In this document: positions 47,253 to 55,743 of the stretch, piece by piece
Position numbering within the stretch: position 1 is the first letter of the stretch
Layout of the letters: every line of letters starts with the position of its first letter
Source: Rhizobacter sp. Root1221
Lineage (GTDB): Bacteria > Pseudomonadota > Gammaproteobacteria > Burkholderiales > Burkholderiaceae_C
Assembly (NCBI RefSeq): GCF_001425785.1
Contig: NZ_LMDI01000009.1
Location: 78,675 to 142,674, forward strand
Length of the DNA: 64,000 bases
Reading direction: 5' to 3'
Translations under genes and position numbers: made by a program
Notes under the pieces: model-generated
Told to the model about the DNA's origin: nothing
What the model saw: only the letters and a program-made list of their open reading frames with translations
Database searches by the model: none

Positions 47253-49823
47253 ATGGAAGTTTCCCGCACGCGGGCCCTGCGCGGCCCGAACCTCTGGAGC
47301 CGGCACACTGCGATCGAGGCGATCGTCTCGTGCGCCGAAGGTGAACGTTCCAAGGCCGACATCCCCGGTTTCGAACCCCGCCTGCGGGCCTTGTTCCCGG
47401 CCATCGGCGAACTGCGTCCGCGCGGCCACGTCGGCAACATCTCGCTCGCGCACGTGCTCGAAGCCGCGGCGCTGGCGCTGCAGGCCCAGGCCGGCTGTCC
47501 GGTGACGTTCAGCCGCACGTCGGCCACGCTCGAGACAGGGGTGTTCCAGGTGGTCGTCGAGTACAGCGAGGAAGCCGTGGGCCGCAAGGCCTTCGAACTG
47601 GCCGAGGCGCTGGTGCTTGCCGCGCAGAACGACACGGCGTTCGATGTGGCCGCGGCCATCACCACCTTGCGTGAAACCGACGAGGACGTTCGCCTCGGCC
47701 CCAGCACCGGCGCCATCGTCGATGCCGCCGTGGCCCGTGGCATCCCGTTCCGCCGCCTGACCCAGGGCAGCCTCGTGCAGTTCGGATGGGGGTCGCGCCA
47801 GCGCCGCATCCAGGCCGCCGAGGTTGATTCCACCAGCGCCGTGGCCGAGTCCATCGCGCAGGACAAGGACCTCACCAAGCTGCTGCTGCGGTCGGCCGGC
47901 GTGCCGGTGCCGCTCGGCCGCCCCGTGGACACCATCGACGAAGCGTGGGAGGTGGCCAACGAGATCGGCCTGCCCGTCGTCGTGAAACCGCAGGATGGCA
48001 ACCAGGGCAAGGGTGTGACGGTGAACATCGTCACCCGCGATCACATCGAGATGGCCTACGCGGCCGCGGCCGAATACGGCGAAGTGATGGTCGAAAAATT
48101 CCTGCCGGGCAACGACTTCCGCCTGCTGGTGGTGGGCGACAAGCTCGTGGCGGCCGCGCGGCGCGACCCGCCGCAGGTGATCGGCGACGGCAAGCACACC
48201 GTGCGCCAGCTCGTCGACATCGTCAACACCGACCCGCGCCGAGGTGAAGGCCACTCTACCTCGCTCACCAAGATCCGTTTCGACGACATCGCGGTGGCGC
48301 GCCTGAAGGTGCAAGACCTTCAACCCGATTCGGTGCCGGCCAAGGGCCAGCGCGTGATCCTGCGCAACAACGCCAACCTCAGCACCGGCGGCACCGCCAC
48401 CGACGTGACCGACGACGTGCACCCCGACGTGGCCGCGCGCGCGGTCGAGGCGTCGCAGATGGTGGGCTTGCACATCTGCGGCGTGGACGTGGTGTGCGAG
48501 AGCGTGCTGAAGCCGCTCGAGGAACAGAACGGTGGCATCGTGGAGGTCAACGCCGCACCGGGCCTGCGCATGCACCTGTCGCCCAGCTTCGGCAAGGGCC
48601 GCAACGTGGGTGAGGCCATGGTGGCCAACCTGTTCGGGCCTGGCGACGACGGCCGCATCCCCATCGTGGCCGTCACCGGCACCAACGGCAAGACCACCAC
48701 GGCCCGCCTGATCGCCCACATCGTGGCCGGCAGCGGCATGCGCGTGGGCATGACCAACACCGACGGGGTCTACGTCAACGGCCGCCAGATCGACAGCGGC
48801 GACTGCAGCGGCCCGCGCAGCGCCCGCAACGTGCTGATGCACCCCGACGTCGATGCGGCGGTGTTCGAGACGGCGCGCGGCGGCGTGTTGCGCGAAGGCC
48901 TCGGCTTCGACCGTTGCGACGTGGCCGTGGTCACCAACATCGGCGCGGGCGACCACCTGGGCCTGAACTACATCACCACCGTGGACGACCTGGCGGTGCT
49001 GAAGCGCGTGATCGTGCAGAACGTGGCTCCTACCGGCTACGCGGTGCTCAACGCCGCCGATCCCATCGTGGCCGGCATGGCCGTCACGTGCCCGGGGCAG
49101 GTGATCTTCTTTGCGGCCGACCGCCAGCAACCCGTGATGGCCACGCACCGCGCGCAAGGCCACCGCTGCGTGTATGTCGACGGCGACGCCATCGTCGCGG
49201 CCGAAGGCCCGTGGCGCGAGAAGGTGTTCCTGCGCGACATTCCCATCACGCGCAACGGCACCATCGGCTTCCAGGTCGAGAACGCCATGGCCGCGGTGGC
49301 CGCTGCGTGGGGCCTGGGCCTGCACCCGGACACCATCCGCCGCGGGCTGGCCAGCTTCTCGAACGATGCCGACAACGCGCCGGGCCGCTTCAACGTGATG
49401 GCGTACAAGGGCGCCACCGTGATCGCCGACTACGGCCACAACCCCGATGCCATGCGCGCCCTGGTGGCCGCGGTGGATGCACTGCCCGCGCAGCGCCGGT
49501 CGGTGGTGATCAGCGGTGCCGGTGACCGCCGCGACGACGACATCCGCGAGCAGACCATGATCCTCGGCGATGCGTTCGACGAGGTCGTGCTGTTCCAGGA
49601 CGCCTGCCAGCGTGGCCGCGAGGACGGCGAGGTGCTGGCGTTGCTCCGTGAAGGCCTCGTCAACGCCAAGCGCACGCGCGTGGTCGACGAGGTGCGGGGC
49701 GAGTTCGCCGCCATCGACACCGCACTCGGCCGCCTGCAGCCGGGCGACCTGTGCCTCGTGCTGGTGGACCAGGTCGAGGAAGCCCTCGCGCACCTCGCTG
49801 CCAAGGTGGCCGAAACGGCCTGA
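47253..49823 (+). CDS. cphA: Cyanophycin synthetase
   Basis: An 856-residue non-ribosomal polymer synthetase that adds aspartate and arginine alternately to form multi-L-arginyl-poly-L-aspartate granules. The N domain is followed by an ATP-grasp domain (GLPVVVKPQDGNQGKGVTVNIV; GGIVEVNAAPGLRMHLSPS) and a Mur-ligase-like domain with an intact P-loop GTNGKTTTARL (residues 476-486) and DYGHNPDAMRALV in the C-terminal part. It follows the CphA2-like gene and is read from the same promoter region, divergent from the ABC/DUF1854 pair. No cyanophycinase gene is present in the window. A GC-rich hairpin follows the stop. Confidence 0.95.
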   Translation: MEVSRTRALRGPNLWSRHTAIEAIVSCAEGERSKADIPGFEPRLRALFPAIGELRPRGHVGNISLAHVLEAAALALQAQAGCPVTFSRTSATLETGVFQVVVEYSEEAVGRKAFELAEALVLAAQNDTAFDVAAAITTLRETDEDVRLGPSTGAIVDAAVARGIPFRRLTQGSLVQFGWGSRQRRIQAAEVDSTSAVAESIAQDKDLTKLLLRSAGVPVPLGRPVDTIDEAWEVANEIGLPVVVKPQDGNQGKGVTVNIVTRDHIEMAYAAAAEYGEVMVEKFLPGNDFRLLVVGDKLVAAARRDPPQVIGDGKHTVRQLVDIVNTDPRRGEGHSTSLTKIRFDDIAVARLKVQDLQPDSVPAKGQRVILRNNANLSTGGTATDVTDDVHPDVAARAVEASQMVGLHICGVDVVCESVLKPLEEQNGGIVEVNAAPGLRMHLSPSFGKGRNVGEAMVANLFGPGDDGRIPIVAVTGTNGKTTTARLIAHIVAGSGMRVGMTNTDGVYVNGRQIDSGDCSGPRSARNVLMHPDVDAAVFETARGGVLREGLGFDRCDVAVVTNIGAGDHLGLNYITTVDDLAVLKRVIVQNVAPTGYAVLNAADPIVAGMAVTCPGQVIFFAADRQQPVMATHRAQGHRCVYVDGDAIVAAEGPWREKVFLRDIPITRNGTIGFQVENAMAAVAAAWGLGLHPDTIRRGLASFSNDADNAPGRFNVMAYKGATVIADYGHNPDAMRALVAAVDALPAQRRSVVISGAGDRRDDDIREQTMILGDAFDEVVLFQDACQRGREDGEVLALLREGLVNAKRTRVVDEVRGEFAAIDTALGRLQPGDLCLVLVDQVEEALAHLAAKVAETA

Positions 49824-49845
49824 CCCTTCGCCGCATCACCCCCCG

Positions 49846-49877
49846 ACGCCGCCGGTGGGCACGTGCCCCGGCGGCGT
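49846..49877 (+). terminator. Hairpin after cphA
   Basis: Ten-base perfect stem ACGCCGCCGG / CCGGCGGCGT with a 12-base loop. Only TTGT follows instead of a long T-run, so termination may be partial. It lies 23 bp after the cphA stop, between cphA and the convergent double-TetR gene. Confidence 0.55.
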
Positions 49878-49929
49878 TGTCACGTCCGGGCCTGCCGCAT
49901 GCGGAAGGGCAGCAACCCTGACGGCAGGG

Positions 49930-51162
49930 TCAGCCGGGAAGGGGCGGGCACAGCAGCCCGATGAACATGGGCCGGAGGTACCAGTCCGCCACGTTGTCTT
50001 CGTGGGCCCCGCTCGCCCAGTGCCGCAACCCCGCGGCCCCGCTGATCAGGCCCGTGCCGATGTGCCCGGCGATGGTCTGGTCCAGGGGCCGCACCGACCC
50101 GTCGATGGTGCCGTCAACGATCGCGCTGGTCTGCCGCATCGTGAGCCGGTCCATCGTGCGCGCCACCTCCGAGCGGCGGGCGGGGTCCGCCAGCGCGCTG
50201 ATGGCCCCCAGGCGAAGCAACGGGCCCTCCTCGGACAACTGCAGTCGCGCCAGCGCCCGTGTGCTGGCGCAGGCGCGCTCCCAGCCGGTGCCGAAGTCGC
50301 GGCGTGCGTAGTCCAGGGCCGCGCGGATGATCTCGAACGTGCGCTCGAAGCACGCCCACACCAGGTCTTCCTTGTTGTCGTTGTGGTGGTAGAACGAGCC
50401 CTTGGTCACGTTGAGATGGGCCGAGATCTTGTCCACCGACGCGCCGCGGTACCCGTGTTCGTTGACCATGTGCGACGCCGCGCGCAGGAACGCCTCGGCA
50501 GTGGGGTCTGCGTCCACGCGGAAGCGCCAGGCGCGTTCCTGCGGCGTGGCGCCGGTCCACGCCGATCCGGGGGCGGCGCTGCCCCGCACGACGATGTCGC
50601 TCACGCGGGCGGCCACGTCCCCGTACTCGCCGGTTTCGTGCCGCACGATCCACGTCCGCATCGAGTGCCCTGCCGACAGCAGCCCGTAGGCGCGGGCGTT
50701 GAGGTCGTCTCGGGTCAGGCGGGCGGTCTGCGGCGACTTCAGCAGGTCGCGCACGCGGCGGAACATCGCGGTGTACGCGTCCGACACCTGGTCGAACTGC
50801 GGGGACGGCAGCGCCCGCATGTCGTTGAACAGCACGAGCGGCGGGCGGTCTCCGCTGTCCACCGAGGCAAACAGCCGGGCCAGGCGGCGGAAGTAGGCGT
50901 GCACCCGGCCTTCCGCCGTGGGCTCGGACGCCGACGCCACGGCCACCGCCATGAACGCCTCGATGGCGCGCTGGAAACAGGCGCTCGCGAGGTCTTCCTT
51001 CTTGCGGTAGTAGTACGTGACGCTGTTGGTCACGAGGCCCACGCTGGCGCCGATCTCCGCGAGCGTGGCACCCTTCACCCCATGCTGGTTGAACTGCAGG
51101 GCGGCGGCGCCCAGGATGGCTTCGCGCTTCTCCTGGTAACGCTGGGTCTGAGGCGCAGGCAT
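49930..51162 (-). CDS. TetR-family regulator with two fused TetR units
   Basis: A 410-residue protein containing two complete TetR-like units in tandem. Unit 1 has its HTH at residues about 12-60 (KREAILGAAALQFNQHGVKGATLAEIGASVGLVTNSVTYYYRKKEDLASACF). Unit 2 starts near 220 (AEAFLRAASHMVNEHGYRGASVDKISAHLNVTKGSFYHHNDNKEDLVWACFERTF). Each is followed by a helical ligand/dimer domain. A single chain could thus act like a TetR dimer with two different recognition helices or bind two half-sites of different sequence. Start ATG 51162 opens unit 1. It is convergent with cphA and divergent from the dikinase-like gene; targets are unknown. Confidence 0.85.
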   Translation of the reverse strand: MPAPQTQRYQEKREAILGAAALQFNQHGVKGATLAEIGASVGLVTNSVTYYYRKKEDLASACFQRAIEAFMAVAVASASEPTAEGRVHAYFRRLARLFASVDSGDRPPLVLFNDMRALPSPQFDQVSDAYTAMFRRVRDLLKSPQTARLTRDDLNARAYGLLSAGHSMRTWIVRHETGEYGDVAARVSDIVVRGSAAPGSAWTGATPQERAWRFRVDADPTAEAFLRAASHMVNEHGYRGASVDKISAHLNVTKGSFYHHNDNKEDLVWACFERTFEIIRAALDYARRDFGTGWERACASTRALARLQLSEEGPLLRLGAISALADPARRSEVARTMDRLTMRQTSAIVDGTIDGSVRPLDQTIAGHIGTGLISGAAGLRHWASGAHEDNVADWYLRPMFIGLLCPPLPG

Positions 51163-51312
51163 CGAGGCGGAAGAAGGGGCGGGGCCCGGATTATGCCGGG
51201 CCCGCGCCGGGTGGGTGGCCGGGTGCCAGTGCGCTGATCGATCGGGGTCCGGCTCGCGGCGCCCGTGTCGCTGATCCCCGTCGGGGGATGCGATTCGGCG
51301 AAAATCGGCCGG

Positions 51313-53415
51313 ATGACAGTTCCCCGAATCGAAACCATGCGCTACCGCCGCCGTCGAATGGCCGTCCCTGCGGCATTCCTGTTGGTGATGATGGCTTGCT
51401 TGCTGAACGCCTTGCCTGCGGCTGCACAGTTGGCAGAGAAGCCGTCGATCTACACCGCCAAGCGGCTCGGAGAACGGATGGCGCCGGCGATCGATGCCCC
51501 GGCCTCGGCATCGTCGCCTGCCCGCGCGACGAACCGCCCGTCGCCGGCGTCGAAAGCCAGCGAAGCCAGCCACCTCGACACGGTGGCGAGCATGGCGCAG
51601 TTTCTTTCCATCGCCCGCGTGTACAACGCCAGGTCGGCGGAGCCGATCGTCCACACCATTTTCGTGATCGACCGTGCGCATGGCAACCGGCTCTACTTCA
51701 TCAACGCCAACCGCTACGCATTGCACGAGGATTTCCTGCGCGGACAGTTCCTGGTGCCTCATCTTGATGAGAGAACGCTCAAAGGCTACTACCAGCGCGC
51801 CGACCGGCGCTTTCTGTTCGGCACCATCGGCTTGCAACCCCAACTCAACCGCTGGACCTTCGAGTTCTGGGAAGGTGACCAACTGAACGAGGCCCTGATC
51901 CGGCTGGCAGGCCAGCGCCTGGGGGAATCGTTCTTCCAGCCGCTGCACTTCAAGGCCAACTCAACCCAGCACGAGACGGCGGCGCAGGCCGCAGGCATCG
52001 AGTCGTTGACCGAGGCCCAGCTCATCGGTGATCGACGGTTCATGCCGTTGAACACCGGCCGTGCCAAGGGCCGGCTGCGCCTCATTGCCAGCCTGGACGA
52101 CGACACGCAGGATGACATCGAACCCACCGACATCGTGGTCCTGAAGGAAGTGCCGCTGTCTTTGTCGCCCGTGGCGGGTGTCGTGACAGAAAGGCCGTCG
52201 ACGGTACTGTCCCATGTCAACTTGCTGGTCAAAGGCTGGGGCGTGCCCAACGCGTACATCAAGGATGCGTTTCAGGAACTGAAGGCCTACGACGGACAGT
52301 GGGTCGAACTGAACGTCACCGCGATGCGTTACGACGTGACGCGCCTGCCCGGTCCGGTGACACCGCCCACGCGGCCACCCACGATCTTCACCGGCAAGCC
52401 AGACCTGCTCCGACAGCAAGTGGTGCGAGTGACCGACATCGCCTCGCACGGGCGCAAGGCTTGTGGCAGCAAGGCCGTCAACTTGTCGCGCATCGAAGTT
52501 GCGCGCCGCAAGGGCGACCTGGGCAGGCAGAACAGCAGTGTGGCACCCGTACCGGACGGGTTCTGCATTCCCTACGCGCACTATGCCGAATTCATCCGGT
52601 CGCCCCAGGCCCAGGCATCGATCCAACGCTGGCTCGCGTCGCCCGGGTTCGGCCGCAGCCGCACCATTCGTCGCAAAGCCCTGGCGCAATTGCGCGCTGA
52701 ACTGGCGGCCCTGCCGCTTGACTCGGCCAGGTCGATGAGCTGGCTGCAACAGTGGCGGACCCAGCTCTCGGGCAAGAGCGTGTTCGTGCGCAGTTCCTCC
52801 AACTCCGAGGACCTGGCGAATTTCAGCGGCGCCGGGCTGTACACCACGGTGCCCAACGCCAAGACCGACGAGGCCCTGCTGAACGCGGTGAAAACGGTGT
52901 GGGCCTCGGTCTACAACGCCGAGGCGTACGAAGCCCGGCGGGCGGCCAGGGTCAGCGATGACCATGTGTTCATGGCCGTGCTGGTGCAAGAGGCCATCGA
53001 CTCGGTGGTCTCCGGCGTGATGGTCACCCGCGATCCCTTCGACCCCCGCCATGCGAACGCCACCTATGTCTCGGCGAAGAGAGGTCTTGGCATCAAGGTC
53101 GTCGAGGGCCAGCGGATCGCCGAGCAGTCGATGCATGACGGCTGGAGCGGCGCGGTGCGCCGCCTGTCAAGGTCGGGCGAGGTGTCCGAGTTGAAGCTCG
53201 ATCGTGCCGGCGGCGTGGTCGACGTTCCCCTGGCCGCGGCCGTGGTCGAGAACGAAGTGCTCAGCAGCGTCTCGGTCAAGCAACTCGCTGCGCTGGGGCA
53301 GCGGTTGAAGAGGCTGCTCGGTCACATCGATCAGGACATCGAATGGGCGATCGATCCGGGCGGCAGGATCGTCGTGCTGCAGTCGCGGCCGTATGTGGAG
53401 CGGAAGGTGCTGTGA
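51313..53415 (+). CDS. Exported glucan-water-dikinase-like protein (phospho-His domain then ATP-grasp)
   Basis: About 700 residues. The N-terminus carries a signal peptide (YRRRRMAVPAAFLLVMMACLLNALPAAAQ; ATG 51313 or 51337). A swivelling phospho-histidine domain appears around residue 301 (VVTERPSTVLSHVNLLVKGWGVPNAYI), and a PEP/pyruvate-kinase-type ATP-binding domain forms the C-terminal half (GRKACGSKAVNLSRIE; VFVRSSSNSEDLANFSGAGLYTT; VWASVYNAEAYEARRAARVSDDHVFMAVLVQE; DQDIEWAIDPGGRIVVLQSRP). The His-before-ATP order and the VLSHV and VRSSxNxEDLAxxSGAGLY motifs match alpha-glucan water dikinases rather than PEP synthase. A cytosolic-type ATP enzyme with an export signal is unusual. Substrate unknown. 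Confidence 0.75.
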   Translation: MTVPRIETMRYRRRRMAVPAAFLLVMMACLLNALPAAAQLAEKPSIYTAKRLGERMAPAIDAPASASSPARATNRPSPASKASEASHLDTVASMAQFLSIARVYNARSAEPIVHTIFVIDRAHGNRLYFINANRYALHEDFLRGQFLVPHLDERTLKGYYQRADRRFLFGTIGLQPQLNRWTFEFWEGDQLNEALIRLAGQRLGESFFQPLHFKANSTQHETAAQAAGIESLTEAQLIGDRRFMPLNTGRAKGRLRLIASLDDDTQDDIEPTDIVVLKEVPLSLSPVAGVVTERPSTVLSHVNLLVKGWGVPNAYIKDAFQELKAYDGQWVELNVTAMRYDVTRLPGPVTPPTRPPTIFTGKPDLLRQQVVRVTDIASHGRKACGSKAVNLSRIEVARRKGDLGRQNSSVAPVPDGFCIPYAHYAEFIRSPQAQASIQRWLASPGFGRSRTIRRKALAQLRAELAALPLDSARSMSWLQQWRTQLSGKSVFVRSSSNSEDLANFSGAGLYTTVPNAKTDEALLNAVKTVWASVYNAEAYEARRAARVSDDHVFMAVLVQEAIDSVVSGVMVTRDPFDPRHANATYVSAKRGLGIKVVEGQRIAEQSMHDGWSGAVRRLSRSGEVSELKLDRAGGVVDVPLAAAVVENEVLSSVSVKQLAALGQRLKRLLGHIDQDIEWAIDPGGRIVVLQSRPYVERKVL

Positions 53416-53572
53416 GCCCGTGGGGGCCCGAGGGCTCCTCGGTGCGCCACGCGGCCATTCTGGTCGAACCGGGCACCGCCATTGCCACGCCGTCAAAGCG
53501 GAAGCACTCGACGGAGATGGGTTTGATCCAGCACAATTCCGCGATGCGAGTGCGTCTTGCATCATTGGACCG

Positions 53573-55300
53573 ATGAACAGCTCCGTCGCGCCCCGTCACT
53601 ACCCGCTCGACGCGCCCCTCAAGGCGGCAGCGGGGCGGCTCACCCATGGCCTGTCGCCCGCTGCGCTGACGCTCAGCCTGCTGGACTGGGGGCTGCACCT
53701 GGCAGGCTCGCCCGGCAAACAGGCCGAGCTCGCGCAGAGCGCGGCACACAAATGGCTCCGCTGGGTCACCATGGCGTCCGGCGGCCGCGGCCGCGCCGGC
53801 GCTGTGCAAGGAGATCGGCGTTTCGCGCCGACGCCGTGGGCGCAGCCACCGTTCGATGCGCTCGTGGACGCCTTCCTGCTGGCCGGCCAGTGGTGGTCCG
53901 AGGCGGTCGACGGCGTGCCCGGCGTGTCACGGCACCATGAACAGGTCACCGCATTCGTGATTCGGCAGTGGCTCGACATGGCGTCGCCGTCGAACCTGCC
54001 GTGGGCGAACCCCGAAGTGCTGGAGACCACCTGGCGCACCGGCGGGCTCAATCTCTGGGATGGCGCGGCCAACTGGTGGCGCGACGCGATGCTCGTGGCG
54101 TCGAACAGCCCGCCGCCGGGCGCCGAGCTGTTCACGCCGGGGGAGAATGTGGCTGTCACGCCGGGCCAGGTGGTCTTCCGCAACGCGTTGATCGAAGTGA
54201 TCCAGTACGCCCCGTCGACGGACGATGTGCATCCCGAGCCGGTCCTGATCATGCCGTCGTGGATCATGAAGTACTACATCCTCGACCTGTCGCCGCACAA
54301 CTCGCTGGTGCGCTACCTCGTGTCGCAGGGGCACACCGTGTTCATGGTGTCCTGGCGCAACCCCGGACCCGAGGACCGCAACCTCGGCATGGACGACTAC
54401 CTCCGGCTCGGCGCACTCGCCGCGGTCGAGGCGGTGCAGCAGGCCCAGCCCGGGCGAGGCATCCACCTGGCGGGCTATTGCCTCGGCGGCACGCTCGCCG
54501 CCATTGCCGCCGCATCGATGGCCTCGCGTTCCGGTGTGCACCTGAAGACCCTGACGCTGCTCGCGGCGCAGACCGACTTCAACGACCCTGGAGAACTGGG
54601 CACCTTCATCGATGAAAGCCAGGTGGCGTTCCTCGAGGACATCATGGACGATCAAGGGGTGCTCGACGGCCGCCAGATGGCCGGCGCCTTCGCGCTGATC
54701 AACTCGAAGGACCTCGTGTGGTCGAAACTGGTGCGCGCGTACCTGCTTGGCGGATCGACCCCGCTCAATGACCTGCATGCCTGGAATGCCGATGCAACGC
54801 GGATGCCCGCGCGGATGCACAGCGAGTACCTCCGGCGCCTGTACATGGGCAATGACCTGGCGGAGGGCCGGTACAGGGTGGATGGCCACCGCGTCGCGCT
54901 GCGAGCCCTGCGGCTGCCCATTTTCGCGTTGGCAACCGAACGCGACCACGTGTCGCCGTGGCGGTCCGTCTACAAGATCCACTTCCTCACCCACGCCGAA
55001 GTGACATTCGCACTGACTTCGGGCGGGCACAACGCGGGAATCGTCAACCCGCCCCGCGAGCCGGCACCCCCGTCGATACGCTACCGTTGCATGACCCTGT
55101 CGGCCGACGCCGCGCACATCGATGCGGACTGGTGGCTGCACGAAGCCCCGGTGACGGCGGGATCGTGGTGGCCCGAATGGCAGGCGTGGCTTGCCGCCCA
55201 TTCAGGCCCGCCGGAGAAGCCGCTGCCCATCGGCGGATCCGGGCCGTCGAGGCTCAGGCCGATCGAGGACGCACCGGGCACCTACGTGCATGCGTCCTGA
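53573..55300 (+). CDS. phaC: Polyhydroxyalkanoate synthase (class I PhaC-like)
   Basis: A 575-residue alpha/beta-hydrolase polymerase making PHA from hydroxyacyl-CoA. The lipase-like box GYCLGG places catalytic Cys303; the other triad members are Asp458 (ATERDHVSPW) and His486 (TSGGHNAGIVNPP). Family blocks VLIMPSWIMKYYILDLSPHNSLVRYLVSQGHTVFMVSWRNPGPEDRNLGMDDY and INSKDLVWSKLVRAYLLGGSTPLNDLHAWNADATRMPARMHSEYL support the call. ATG 53573 is chosen; the open frame before it has no PhaC similarity. No phaA, phaB or phasin gene is in the window, so it may be a second, stand-alone synthase. Confidence 0.92.
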   Translation: MNSSVAPRHYPLDAPLKAAAGRLTHGLSPAALTLSLLDWGLHLAGSPGKQAELAQSAAHKWLRWVTMASGGRGRAGAVQGDRRFAPTPWAQPPFDALVDAFLLAGQWWSEAVDGVPGVSRHHEQVTAFVIRQWLDMASPSNLPWANPEVLETTWRTGGLNLWDGAANWWRDAMLVASNSPPPGAELFTPGENVAVTPGQVVFRNALIEVIQYAPSTDDVHPEPVLIMPSWIMKYYILDLSPHNSLVRYLVSQGHTVFMVSWRNPGPEDRNLGMDDYLRLGALAAVEAVQQAQPGRGIHLAGYCLGGTLAAIAAASMASRSGVHLKTLTLLAAQTDFNDPGELGTFIDESQVAFLEDIMDDQGVLDGRQMAGAFALINSKDLVWSKLVRAYLLGGSTPLNDLHAWNADATRMPARMHSEYLRRLYMGNDLAEGRYRVDGHRVALRALRLPIFALATERDHVSPWRSVYKIHFLTHAEVTFALTSGGHNAGIVNPPREPAPPSIRYRCMTLSADAAHIDADWWLHEAPVTAGSWWPEWQAWLAAHSGPPEKPLPIGGSGPSRLRPIEDAPGTYVHAS

Positions 55301-55521
55301 GCTTCAGGTCGCGTTCAACGGGCGCGCGAACCGCGGTGCTGGCGGTTGCACGGTCATGCCGCTGACGTGTGGTGTCTGTCCGACCGTCCCCGTCCCTTGA
55401 CAGACCCCGTTCATGCCGATCAGAGATCGAGCACCCGCCGCAGCGCACCGTAGGGCACGCTCCAAGATGATTCCCCGGTGTCTGACCCTGCCCCTGAGTC
55501 CCGTCATTCTTAGCTCGTACT

Positions 55522-55695
55522 TCACGCGGCCTTGTTGTGCTGTGCCGCGAGCCAGCGTTGCTCGAACTGCATCAGACTGAGGTAGCCCAGGGACGAGTGA
55601 AGTCGCCGGTGGTTGTAGAAGGTCAGCCAGTCGATCACCTCGTCCATCGCGTGCCGCCGGGTTGTGAATCTGCGACCGTGCAGACGGCCCACTTC
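55522..55695 (-). pseudogene. Truncated IS3-family transposase (OrfB C-terminal remnant)
   Basis: The last ~55 codons of an IS3-type integrase are readable leftward: GRRFTTRRHAMDEVIDWLTFYNHRRLHSSLGYLSLMQFEQRWLAAQ, ending at the TGA at 55522-55524. The YNHRRLHSSLGYLSPMQFE-like motif contains the final Glu region of the DDE core. Everything N-terminal is missing; upstream residues are unrelated and run into the downstream end of the metalloprotease gene. The stretch 55301-55521 holds no gene; it probably includes the element's end (candidate edge near GGTGTCTGACCCTGCC at about 55479). The remnant marks a past insertion beside the cell-wall-degradation cassette. Confidence 0.85.
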
Positions 55696-55743
55696 CCGCC
55701 CAACGCCGAAGACGTAGACGCCGGCTGCCTTTCGGCGCACGGA

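Noticed and set aside
46962..49793. A 943-codon open frame antisense to cphA
   Set aside because: Composition (His, Arg, Val, Gly) is typical of the reverse complement of a GC-rich gene; cphA on the plus strand has full domain support.
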